This document shows, in pieces, positions 1-12,170 of a stretch of 64,000 bases of DNA; the first letter of the stretch is position 1, and every line of letters begins with the position of its first letter. The DNA lies in NCBI GenBank assembly GCA_031308135.1, contig JAHLJT010009419.1, positions 33,776,540-33,840,539 of the forward strand. Reading direction: 5' to 3'. Below the pieces are notes generated by a model. That model was not told the origin of the DNA and searched no databases. It saw only the letters and a list, made by a program, of their open reading frames with translations. A program made the position numbers and the translations under genes. The DNA is from Acheta domesticus (taxonomy: Eukaryota; Arthropoda; Insecta; Orthoptera; Gryllidae).

Positions 1-242
1 TCTATCTCAAATCAATATTAATATTCTTAAAAATCTCCATTACGTCACCAATTGTTATCATTTCTGTTGAACTTCTGAATTCTTCTTGATGGGGCTATCG
101 GGTGGGAGGATATTAAATGGCGGTGGTTGGGCTACTCTCTGTATCTAGGGACTCTCAGAACCGCTATCTGGAGGCGCTCTCAAACGACAATCAACCTAAC
201 GAGAGGAAAGCGCACGGCGACGCGACGCGACGCGGCGGGGCG

Positions 243-250
243 CATAAAAG
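243..250 (+). promoter_or_regulatory. TATA-like box of the lipase gene
   Basis: CATAAAAG lies 52 bases upstream of the lipase ATG, inside a short GC-rich, CpG-rich stretch (about 195-300) that contrasts with AT-rich flanks. A start site about 25-30 bases downstream would give a 5' leader of roughly 25-30 nt. The start site itself is inferred, not seen. Confidence 0.5.
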
Positions 251-301
251 CGGACGGAGCGAAGGCGAGACAGACGGAAACGAAGCGGATCCGGCCACAG
301 C

Positions 302-383
302 ATGCAGTCGCCCGTGACGATGGGGACGCTGGTCGCCGCTCTGGCGACGCTTATGGCGCTGGTGAATGCTGCGATCGCTGCCG
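302..383 (+). CDS. Lipase exon 1: start codon and signal peptide
   Basis: The ATG at 302 opens residues 1-27, a short polar start followed by an Ala/Leu-rich core ending in AAIAA. The donor is G|GTGAGT at 384 and leaves phase 1. An internal ATG at codon 7 could also serve. The earlier ATGs at 117 and 127 are not in a frame that reaches this exon. Confidence 0.93.
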
Positions 384-3300
384 GTGAGTGCCGGGTTCTA
401 CTCGCATCCAGAGGGAACTAAAGGGGGAAAGCAATGAGTGCATTCAAGGATTGCGAATGCAGCAACGCATCTCAAGATCCTCATAAAGTCATGCCAAGTT
501 GTTTAGAAGGAATTCAAACTTGACCTTCCTGTCTTCAGCTTCTTTATGACGTGATTAAATACTTGATTTTTTGACGTAATCGAACCGAAAATATTAGGTT
601 TTGCATTACTTAAAAATTATGATCGAATTAAATTTTTGCTGGATATACGCGAAAAACACCGTTTCAAAACATACGTAATTAAAGCACTAACAGTTTTCTT
701 TATGAAAAAGTTTGATCTTTCTACTCCACCGAATTTTGTGGTTGTTTTCTTTAAATTAGAGGTAGTGGGCCCAACACGAGTATTCACTTCACAATTTACA
801 AATATTAATAGTATTTTAAAATTAAAAGATTGCGCTTATATGCTTTCATTTGTTCATATCAAGATTCAGTATGAAAATCCACATTTATAATAGTTTGCAA
901 AATACTTTTCTGGAAATTCCTAATGTTCTGAGAACATAAAAAAAATCAAGGAGCTAAAGGAGGAGGGGCAATAAGTGATAAATTACATTTCAGAAGTTTT
1001 CATGGTTACATCTTATTGGTTGTATTTGAAAATCATTTTAAAAAATCGTTTATAGTAGCTGTCTAAGATTCTCACAGCATCAAATTTAAAGTGAACTTAA
1101 AATGTGTGCTAACAGTTATAGTAGGCCCCATTCAAGAATGTCAATGCAAGGATTGCGAATGCTGCAACGCATCTCAAGATCTTCATAAAGTCACGCCAAG
1201 TTGTTTAGAAGAAATTGAAACTTGACGTCCCTCAGCTTCTTTATGACGTGATTAAATACTTTATTTTTTGAGGTAATCGAACTGACAATATTAGGTTTCG
1301 CATTAGCCCGTGCACAACATCGTCAGGGAAAGCCATTGGGCTGGAATTATTGAAGCGTCTCATCTCAAGGATTGTTGGGCATTTGAGAATAAACACTAGC
1401 AATGTGCCATTAGTGATATTTCCATTTCAGATTCTGCGCAAACAATGAGCGATCTTTTGTTATCTCGACTACGCCTGGTAGACACACGTCTACAGACGTT
1501 TAGACAACAAATATAGACAACACTCTGTAGATAGACAATGAATGGATATAATGCAGCTGCTTCACAGTACAAATCAGACCCTTTTCCGCTATTGTTGCGA
1601 AAATACAATTATATTTTAAGGGTCATCAAAATAATTTCAGACAGTTTTCTAAATAACGGCTACCACATACCGGTGCGAAACATCCTCAAAGGGTGCGACG
1701 ACGAAATTCGCATGTCTGTTTACACCGCAGTGTTAGTTGTAAGTCTGCGTTTGATCATTTTTCTCATCCGATAAACAAGAGACGCTTGCTACTATTCATG
1801 TAGGGGATAGAAAATGTCAAGTTTTACTTGTAGTACGTTTTCTGAGAACATGCGGCACGGCACTTTTACCTTCATTCTCATCAAATTGTTAAACTATATT
1901 TAAGAAACGAAGAAAATGATTGTCTGATAATGACCTACAAAGGAAAAGTACTTCCTTTGCAGGTCAATATCAATAGACTTTCATAATTTGATGCCACACA
2001 AAGGACGGGAAACGCTTTTATGTTTACTTTAGAATGACTAGTGACTGCTTTCACGAAGTTTTGAAAGTGATCGCAGACGACGTAAGGATATCTGACACTT
2101 AACAATCGCGAAGCTATCTCACGTGAAGAACGACTTCAACGACAAAGTTTACACTAAATATATAATGGATTAAACCTCTGAACCTAATCAGAAGTATTTT
2201 TGCTGTATGTTCAGTCGTGTCAGATGCACTGGTGAGCTGGAAATATCAGATATCTGACGAGTCTTTTGCTTTGGTTTCGTCAACGAAAGTCTGGTGGCAG
2301 CGGAAGAAATGTGTCAGACCGCGTAACAAAATTTTGCCGCGAATTAAACGCTGCAATTTCGCTATCGCGACATTCGTCTGCCTCGCAGGTGTGCATGTGG
2401 TCATAAGTAGAATACGGATAATGTAATTACTACGGGGCGGGTATTGATAAATGACCAAAAATATCGCCAAAAATTATCAACAAAATGCTCCTAATTTTTT
2501 TTAAAATGCCCTAAAGCCAAGAAAATTTACATAAAATTGTTTTATTAAAAGTAGTTCAGATTAACAACTGAAGCTGTTGGGAAATGTTCCTGATGTTATT
2601 GAGGCTTCTTCCTGTCGTTCAAGTGCGCACATCTTACAAAACGTTTGATTTGGACAGGACCAGGAAATTTTTGTCTTCAGTATTATCGCGAAATACGCCG
2701 AACCGGCAATGGTGCTGAAGGCGTCACAGAAATCTGAGATTTCATACTCGTAACGGATGACATTACAATTTCTGAGCGAAGAAACTGAATAGGCTACTGA
2801 GTAATAATGTGGAAAATGTGTGTTGCATCTCGTAAATATTATTTGAAGCGAGTACCATTAAAATGATAATAAAATCATTGAAATCCGCGCGAAATGCTTT
2901 AAAACTGACGAAGAAAATTAAAAAATGACTTAGTTGAAATTGATGAAAAATGCAAAAGAATGTCATACAAAAATGGGTAATTTCCTTTTGACATTTCATA
3001 AAATGAATTTCTGTACTAAAAGGCATCGTTCTAAAGTGAAAAGAAACAAATAACACTTCATTAACAACCGCACTCTAGTAATTACATACTTGTTATCTTC
3101 ACATGTTCATAATTATGATCTTGGCGAATCATGGCAATCCAATCACAATATTCGAATTGTTTCATATTTTTTACATATTCTGTTCTATGTTACATATTTT
3201 GTTTACATTTTATATAATTTGCAAAGCTACATATTATTCTACCAATTTTCTTGAAATGCATACAGCCAAAAAAATTTCAATGAATTTTCAAAATAATTTT

Positions 3301-6300
3301 TATTTGAAAAATCGGCAGTTTTCTCTAACACTTAATATTCAGAATTGGATGCTGCCGAAGCGAGGTTCCCCACGTGAAGAAGCTGTCAGATGCCGCGGTC
3401 TGTCGGGTCACGTGGTATGTCGTGTTAACCTTCGTTCGCACGCCATACATGCCAACGCACGAGCATTGAGAATATTATCTTTAGATGTAAGAAGCATCAG
3501 TGACGTGTTTCTAGATCATTAAACATAATTTCCATGAAATATTGGTTGTCGCAGGTATGTATCACAACGAACATAATGCTACAGTAATTGCCGGTCGTTG
3601 AGTTTCCACGTTTATACTTTATTGTTACTCTAAAATCCTAAAAATGTGCTCTTAAAAAACTGAATCCAGTAGGTCAAGCAATATTTATTTTTAAACGTGT
3701 TACTTCATTAATGTAATTCCAAATTTTGTAAGTTTATTTTGTTTTTATTTGTTAATATCTCTTTCTGGACATTTGTCACAAATCGTTTTCACCACATATT
3801 TATGTACTACAGCGTTTCATACTACATATTTTCCGGACTCTATTTCATAACCCACCATATAAAGCGAAATTTCCGGTGCGGACATTTCGAAACTGTATAC
3901 TGGCGTACAATTAAGTTTCCATTATAGAATGCTATTAAAAGTCATGTTTTTTGAAAACTCATTGTAACACATGACCTGTGAACATGTAATGTAAATACAC
4001 TAAAAGTTTTGTTAGTTTTATGTTGTTTTTTTGTAATTAATGTGTTTTTGTAATTTCCGTTTTTGTAATTTTTTATATTTTTGAGTAACTGCATTGATCT
4101 GACTGTTTCATTAATTAATGATGCACATAATTGTATATAATGGCGTATAATTAAGGTTAAAGCAAATAAAAAAAATCAATTCAATTGATTTCGAAACACA
4201 TAGCGAAGCGTAAACTGTGCCTTGCAAGTTTGAGGGCTTGTAGGGCGGGGGCGGGGGCGTTTTAGGGCGGAGGAGGTGTTGTTTGCTTCTACTCGGGAGG
4301 GTACGGCCTTGGCTGTTGCAGAGGAGGTGTGCTACCCGCCGCTGGGCTGCTTCAGCACTGCCGAGCCCTGGAAGTCGCCGGAGCGCCCGTTGCCGCCGCC
4401 AGACTCGCCCGACACCATCCACACGACCTTCTTCCTCTACACCAGGTGCGATGTTATGTTTTCATTCTGACTCCGCAAACTGTCGATAAATTGTCACTTT
4501 TCAGGGTCGCTAGATTTCACGTTTACTCTAACATTTCTCAAGGATACTCTCATGCGGAATTCTAGTAGCTGTTACAAAAAATTCAAGACATTATCGTAGG
4601 TAATACCACGAGTGCTTTGGAAATTATCGATAAATCCCCGACTCGCGAAGCGAGGAGGGGATTTATCTGAGGATTTCCAAAGCACGAGTGGTATTTAATA
4701 GGACTATTGCACAAGTGAAATTATGTTTATCAGAGTTCCAAACTGCGCCAAATATTAAAAATATGTTAAAATCAATGAGGTTATGTTATTGTACATTTGC
4801 GGTTTATTGGACATCCACGTAGCGTTCGATATAGAGGGTGTCCGGGGAGGAAACGTCGAAACTCCGAAAATAAGCTCTTAAGACAATTCTCAGCATATTT
4901 TCTCTAATAAACTACGTGGATATTCCGAATGGTTTAGCCACAATAAGCACTCAAAAGTTAGTTTGAAAAATTGATTTCTAGGCAAAAATTTGCATTATAG
5001 AAGCATAGAAACACTCCAGAAACATGTAATTGTTTATTATTTACAAAAGAAATTAATATATTTGTTCAGAAAGAAAAATTAAGCCAGAAATAAAAAAGCA
5101 CCCAATTTACACAATTCAACTGCCTTTTTAATTCTCGCTTAATTTTTCTCTCTGAGCAAATATATTCATTTCTTTTTCAAATAATAAAGAACTTACTGGA
5201 GTGTTTCTATGCTTCTAGAATGCAAATTTTTGCCTAGAAATCAAATTTTCAAACCAACTTTTGAGTGCTTATTGCGGCTAAACCATTCGGAATATCCACG
5301 TAGTTTATTAGAGAAAATATGCTTAGAATTGTCTTAAGAGCTTATTTTCGGAGTTTCGACGTTTCCTCCCCGGACACCTGTACACCGCCTCCTAAGATCG
5401 ATGAGTCACAGTTTATGATTGGCCAGGAGGGAGAAGTGGTAAGAAAAATCGGATAGAAAAAGCAACAAACGTTTTCAGATACACCACCTTGATCAGGGCA
5501 TTTGTATGTATAGTTAAACACTATTGGTTTTAATTTCACGAGTGGAATAGTCACACGTAATTATGTGAGGTCAGTAAGAAGAGAGAGCAGCTGAACAATT
5601 CATTTTCAGAGGTGCATCCATGATTTTTCTTGGGGCTGGGAGGGGGACGGGGACTACAGGTGAAGTCCACTTTATGTTTCATTATAAATAATTTTTCATT
5701 AATGCCGAATATAAATATATTTTTGTTGTTGGCTTATAGCTCATATTTATAACGTTAACAATAGGCATATTAAGTATCATTCGTTAGAGTAGAAATTAAT
5801 AAAATCTATATTTTTGAATATGTATCATTGGCTTCGGGGAGGGGGGAGAGATGAAGGTCTACCCTCGGTTCTAGTTGAACGTGTCGTGTAATATTTATTG
5901 AAATTAAATATAAATCCATTCTATCTTATGCGAGGTTTATCAACAATTATAAACATTTTCTTTCAATTTAGCATCGAAGTCTCGTAATTTTAATATTCAT
6001 TATACGACTTATGAATGTGAATACGCTTTATTGCTGGCCATTCCACTCGTGAAATTAAAACCAATCATTTTTAAATGTACATACAAAAAGCTCCGATTTG
6101 GGCGGTATATCTCAAAACGTTTATGGCTTTTTCTATCCGATTTTTCTTAACGTAGCTCCCTACTGGCCAATCTTAAACTGTGACTCATCTATCTTAGGAG
6201 GCGGTATACATCGATCGCTATATCGTTGTCCAATAAATTGCGTATGTACTATATCATTTTCTCTTTGATTTTAACATAGCTTTCAGCGATTTTCAATATA

Positions 6301-9300
6301 CGAGCATGGCTAGTGATGGCAAATTTTACTAAAACATCGATACATTGATGTTTAGATACATCGCTAAAGGGTTTTCGATGTGGATGAAAACATCGACATA
6401 AAAACATCGATGTTTTAAATATAGACTAATAAACATGCTATTTTCCTATCCATTTTAATTACCGTACGCAAATGAGATATAGTTTACTGTTTGGATAGCA
6501 ACATGTTAGTAGTAGGTTACTTTGCTAATAAAAATTATTATCGAATGTAAAGAAGAAAATTAAAATTAAAGAACATCGTGTTTCGCTATTTTACCATCTT
6601 CATCTTTTAATCAATATTCTACAAATACCATAAAAGGCATTAACGTTCTTTAAAAACCATAATAAAGCATTACATGAATAATAAACTCAAACATCGATGT
6701 ATTTGCAACAAAATATCGATGTTAAGAAACCATCGAAAGCAAAATATCGATGTTTCTGGTAGGAAATATTGATATTTTAAATACATCGATGTTTTTTCGT
6801 CATCCCTAAGTATGGCTCATTTTGGAACTCTGCTGGACAAAATTGCATTCGTGGAATAATCCTATTAAATGCCATTTGTGCTTTGGAAATCCTCAGATAA
6901 ATCCCCTCCTCGCTTCGCGAGTCGGGGATTCATCGAAAATGTCCAAAGCATTCGAGGTATTACCTACGATAATATTGTTTTCTCTGATACTACTGTGTAC
7001 TAGAGACCCACCCAGGATCACCCAGGATCTTTTGTCAAGGACTTTCTGGTACGTTTCACAAGATGGTAAAATTCCTTTCACCAATAAGAAATAAATATTT
7101 GTCTGCATCGACAATAAAGCCAAATGGATACAGTTAAAGTCTTTTTTCTTCAATAACTTACTAAACACAATTCTTTCAATTAACAAGAACAGAATTTTAT
7201 TCATGAACAGTTGTACTGGGGATTTATTTTCCAACTTATCGACCAATTTTCGACTTACCAACCAATGGATTTCATTATCCAATGTAATATTTCTCACATC
7301 TTCAGATTCAAAACTATTAATGCACACATTAAGCGCCCAAGAAGTTGCCAAGACCCAAAACTAATACCCTTTCTCAATTTATTTTTAAAAGTGACTGTAC
7401 CACTCCGTAACAACGCCGAATCTCTCAGAACTAAACATTCAGCTGTTCTACTGGTCTCTAGCAAATATAGATTTTTATGTATGTAAGTGTATGTCAAACA
7501 CTTCTTAACTACGAAAAAGGTATAAAATAAATATTTTAATACTTCATAAACAACTCTAAATTATCAAATATTAAGTGCATTCGCACAAATGCATAATATA
7601 AGAACTAGGGTTGTAAAAGTTGGTTACTCAAATCCGTCGTTTTTGTAATTCATTCCGATCAATTCCAGGCGGATGACGGAGTAAAACGCTTGCATTAACG
7701 GGCAACTGACCGCGCGCAATCCTTCCTTCGCCATGGTGACCCCCACACCTTTCTTTACGGCTGCGCCATATTGTTCCTCGTCCCACACTCTTGGAAGATC
7801 CCGGTAGTATTGCAAGGCAGTTGTCCTGTCAAAACTGGATTTGAGCTGTAGCTCTGAAGGAAGAAGAAAACACAACAGCGCGTACATTCTCGCTTTCTGA
7901 AGGAAGAAGGAAGAAGAAAACAACGGCTACGACTATTATACTACTTGAACATTTGGGTGATTTTTGAAAAATTAAAATATTGCATCAAAATAATGTTCAG
8001 TGCATTTTGCTCTATCCAAACGAAACATTTTAAGAAAAGAAAGGAGTCGATTTTGAGAAAATCTAATTTTTAAAACCACCTTATTTCACGCAAAATTACC
8101 CGAAAACGACTCATACTTTAAAAAGATTATTTTACTTTATCTAGAGATCTCGTATTGAAAGATACATTTCATTAAGAAGAAACATTGTGTTCATAGTAGT
8201 CGTAGGAAGACGTCGAACAAAACAATTAACTTTTGCAATTATAAAAAACTTAGAAAATCCAACGAAAATCGGGACTGCGAGAAAAAATTGGAGCTATTTT
8301 TGAAAAGTTTGAAGATGTTGATGCTTCATGTAAAATACACTCAAAAATCAAAATAAACGTTTCAAATTCAACCGTCACGACATCAGGTTATTCGTATTAG
8401 AAAGAGCAATTTTGTAAACCCTGCCAACGGTTTAGCCGCTAATGTTGTTCACAGGCTGACGGAGAGACGTTTTAGCGTAAACCAATTTTTCAGTATGAAG
8501 GTCTCACAAAACGTGGATTCTGACTACATGATGTGTTACAGCACGAATGTACTGTGAGCACACATACTACTATTGCGTATTATCTACTTTTGCGTATCGG
8601 GACCAACAATACGACTTTTTGTGTCAAAAAATTGAAATTTTTACAGCAGCATTTCAAACCATTCTCTGCACGTAAATAATAAGCGATAAAGTAAAAACAT
8701 AGAATAAGAGATGAATGAAATGAGAGGGGGAAGAAGAAGATAGACTTTGGCAAAGAAGAAAAACTTCATTTTGCTGAAAGGAACAAAAAGTTCCTTGGAT
8801 TTAGTAATTCATCTACACAAGGAACGCAGGGGCGTCTGTCGTGCCGCTAGCCTGAGGCTCCAAGGCCACGTGCCCGCCACGCCTCCCTTTCTCTTTCTCC
8901 TAGGCTCACGTAAATCTCTGGGGCAGTAGCTTCACCTCGGATCGTAAACACATGCAAGGTCGACGTACTTCATTCTACTCGGATTTCTTCCCGATACTCT
9001 TCCTTGAACACGCTAAATATTTCCACTGCGGTAAAATTTCCCTTCAAGCAAAATAAGCTACAACCACAATATTACATGTAACCAAATTCTAATTGATGTC
9101 ATTATTTTATAAATCTCAATCAGTCATATAATTATAAATCTAATATTATCAAAAGTTTATGATTTGTACAATTCGTTTGCAAATCATTAGATCATGTTAC
9201 AAATTTTCATAATACATTTTAAATTACATTAAATCCTTTATTTAAAAAATCAATGTGCAAACTGGTAGAAAGTTTCGCGACCAATTGTAGCAACCCAGAT

Positions 9301-12089
9301 TCCTGGTTCATTATTTACTCAACAAAAAAACAACAATGTCATACCTTGAGACATATTCTATTAATCTAACGAACGAATCTCTCACCTGATAGATTCGATA
9401 GCAGAGTGACTCTTGAGGTGGTGGGCCTGACTCGTTGAATAGGAGGAGGAGGAGGAGGATTTTCCTGCTAGAGTATTTCTCACGAAAGGTCTTCTTACGA
9501 GAGATAGTGCGAGAAAGCGCTGACAGTACATGGCCAACAAAGTAGTGAAAACCTTAATTACTTTAGGAACGATTCCTTATGCCACACTTCAAGTTCACTC
9601 ATTGAATTCAAATACGTGACAAACCCGAGAAGAATATTTTTACTAGCGTAGTAGTGCGTAAATATTATTACGTACATAATAGAAATCAACGTATACATGC
9701 CTACATGACAAATCACAGTGAAAGTGATTTTCATCAAACTCCGGCACACAGTAATAAGACTTTCGCAGCAGTTATTTTTTTATTTGAATGATAATCGTAA
9801 ATTATTCTGTGCAAAGATAAGCAAGATAACAGATTGTCCACGAGCTCGCAATGATTTAAGTACGGGCAGAGTGGATGCTTGTTCGAATGAGAAAAATGTC
9901 AGGCTCTTACAGACTGATTTTGCCGAACAGCAATGGTTCCAATTCATTCAACTGCACTAGACATCCGTCTTCAAATTATTACATATACGAAATATTTTAT
10001 TGAATCGAAACACGAAAACTGGTCATTGAGAAAGGTTTAACAAGATACAGTTCATATAACGTGAGAGATATTTGTAGTACAAGAAACTTCACATCCCTAT
10101 TGCATCAATGAGGTAAAAATTAATATTTAGCAGAAACTACCGGAAATCCATTTCATTTATAATACCCAGCCATAACGTCGAGAATTGAAATGGAGGCTTT
10201 CTTCTGGGCTTCTCGCTCATACAAATAAACGAAACAAGTTTGTTTCTGTCCGTGTTGAAAGTCTCCAATTCAGTTTAATAATCCATGTTAATTTGATACC
10301 ATTCTGCCAATTTGGAAGTTCGGCAATGTTCCCCAGAACGGGTCGGGCGCAGAACGACCTCATCAGTGTTATTGGGAACGTATGGTCAGAGTGGTTTTAT
10401 TTTTGACCGAATCGCATTTGGGTGCCCACGATCGATTACTACTGAACATTTTATGCATTCTCTAGAGCGCAGACAAGGTCCTCTTGCGTCCGAAAAGTTC
10501 TGAAGATTACGGCCCAAGTTCCAAGTAAGCAGAACAGCATTATATGAACGTGAAGGATTCGGTTAAACTGAGTCATCCATCATCGACGAGAAAACTTACT
10601 CCATTCGTTTCTGGAGAAGTAACCCTATGAAATATTTCCGACTCAAGAGTATCAAAGAGAAATTACAGCAGGAAAGATCAAAAGAAACGGGCGAAACATA
10701 TTGCTCATTCTTTCTTAAAAACATTTTCATAAACTCACAATTGCAACGAGAATGCTCTTTTGAACGCCTTAAAGTGGCTCATGGGCACCGTACTAGCTTC
10801 CCGTAGTGCGATCGCGGGTTTGATTCCCGGTCGGAGCAAAAATAGAGTTGTAAATCATCTCAGTTTCAGTAGCCCTGAGACGAAGGAAAGATCAGACCCG
10901 CGGAGTTCGCTAGTTACGGTGAGGGGAATACGTCATGTTCGCCACATGTCCCCCTTATACCCCAAGCGTGGGAATTCAACTAGACCCAGATTGGGGGACA
11001 CCGTTACCTAGCCGGCAAATCAGATTATCGACCCAAAAAATCCAAATACAATTTCTTTTACAAATATCTCTTACATATTGTACATCACACCTTTGTCATA
11101 TTAAACGTAGGTCTCAGCAAGATGGTTTATTCTTTTTGCTTCCATTACATGTCACATATGTGTAGTGATTTGAAAAAAAGGATGTCTGGTGCAGTCGATT
11201 ACAAGTGACCACTACTGTTCGGCGGAATCTGTCGGCGGATCGCGCCCAAACTTTTTTCTTCGGCCGAGCTGTTATTACTCATGTAACTTTTCTTGACGGA
11301 TGGATTGAAGAAATGCGGGTAAGTGGGGGTATTGGTTACGAAATCGGCCTCTAGATTTTATGAAGCAATGCCAATTTCTGGAGAATCAACCATGACTTCA
11401 CAACTTTCTAAATAATTTGCATTCTAACTTTCTCAGGAGTTCGAGGTATCTCCTGTGATGGATCTTCACCTGCTTCAATCATTTCTTTAGACTTTTTGGA
11501 GAAAATCACTGACAGAAGTTATCCTCTTCAACAGAAAATAGTTTCTATTTCGCACCAGTGGAGATGTTTGGGATGTTGTCTCCAGTGCTCGCTGCAAGCT
11601 TTTGTCTTCAACAGTTTATTGTGCCAGAGAGGGGGAAGCAAGGTCATCGGTCAAGAAAAGTTGCGCGATTAATATCCACCTTGACAGTACTCTTGAGTAA
11701 TGTGAAATACTATTAGTCGTGAACACCCGTTAAATGATCAGAAGTGTTGTCACCCGTATTCAGATGAACGCGATTTTGCCAGTACACGCCCAATACTCTG
11801 GGCATAGAGGAGGGACTTGGCGTCCCGGAGCATGTGAGTGGCGTGTCGTCATACAGGCGATATTGACTCCGGTACTAGCCCGGATAGCCAGTAGCTCTGA
11901 GCTGGCTGGACGGCCTTAGACCCAAGCATTGAATGGGGAGATTGCCGAGAGGGCAAACTGCGTTCCGGTGGGATCCGTCCAAGGGGGAACTTGTACTCCT
12001 GCGGAGGGTGAAGGTAAAGGCCACCGCCTATGTACTCACCCTGGGGTTTGCCACCCAATAAAGTACAAGGGCAAGGGGTGCCTAATACG

Positions 12090-12170
<81 letters not shown>

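Larger units (their letters stand above)
4590..6972. mobile_element. Large foldback element (2.4 kb) with two nested insertions
   Basis: The left end (ATTATCGTAGGTAATACC at about 4590) and the right end (GGTATTACCTACGATAAT ending at 6972) begin long inverted arms. The arms match through the CTTTGGAAAT blocks, the TTTATTGGACA/TGTCCAATAAA blocks, the CTCCTAAGAT/ATCTTAGGAG blocks and the CACGAGTGGAATAG/TATTCCACTCGTG-type blocks near 5530 and 6050. A centre of about 480 bp separates them. The left arm is split by a Tc1-type foldback MITE and the right arm by a hAT-type MITE. No transposase is visible, so it is non-autonomous; the target duplication is unclear. Confidence 0.8.
6973..12090. other. 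Lipase intron 2, downstream part
   Basis: No exon is supported. It contains a dispersed-repeat copy (8030-8530), a tRNA-like SINE (10770-11030) and a GC-richer repeat-like block (11730-12090) ending at a microsatellite. A 99-codon minus-strand frame at 7624-7923 reads as plausible protein, but I recognise no family and no splice or repeat context supports it. Confidence 0.6.

Noticed and set aside
441..1306. LTR retrotransposon or TRIM with 170-bp LTRs
   Set aside because: No TG...CA ends, primer-binding site, polypurine tract or target duplication could be seen; recorded only as a direct repeat.
6893..7351. 152-codon minus-strand frame
   Set aside because: Its C-terminal third lies in the foldback's terminal hairpin; no domain and ordinary intron composition.
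7624..7923. 99-codon minus-strand frame that reads like plausible protein
   Set aside because: I could not tie it to any family, and it lies inside the lipase intron without flanking splice sites that I trust.
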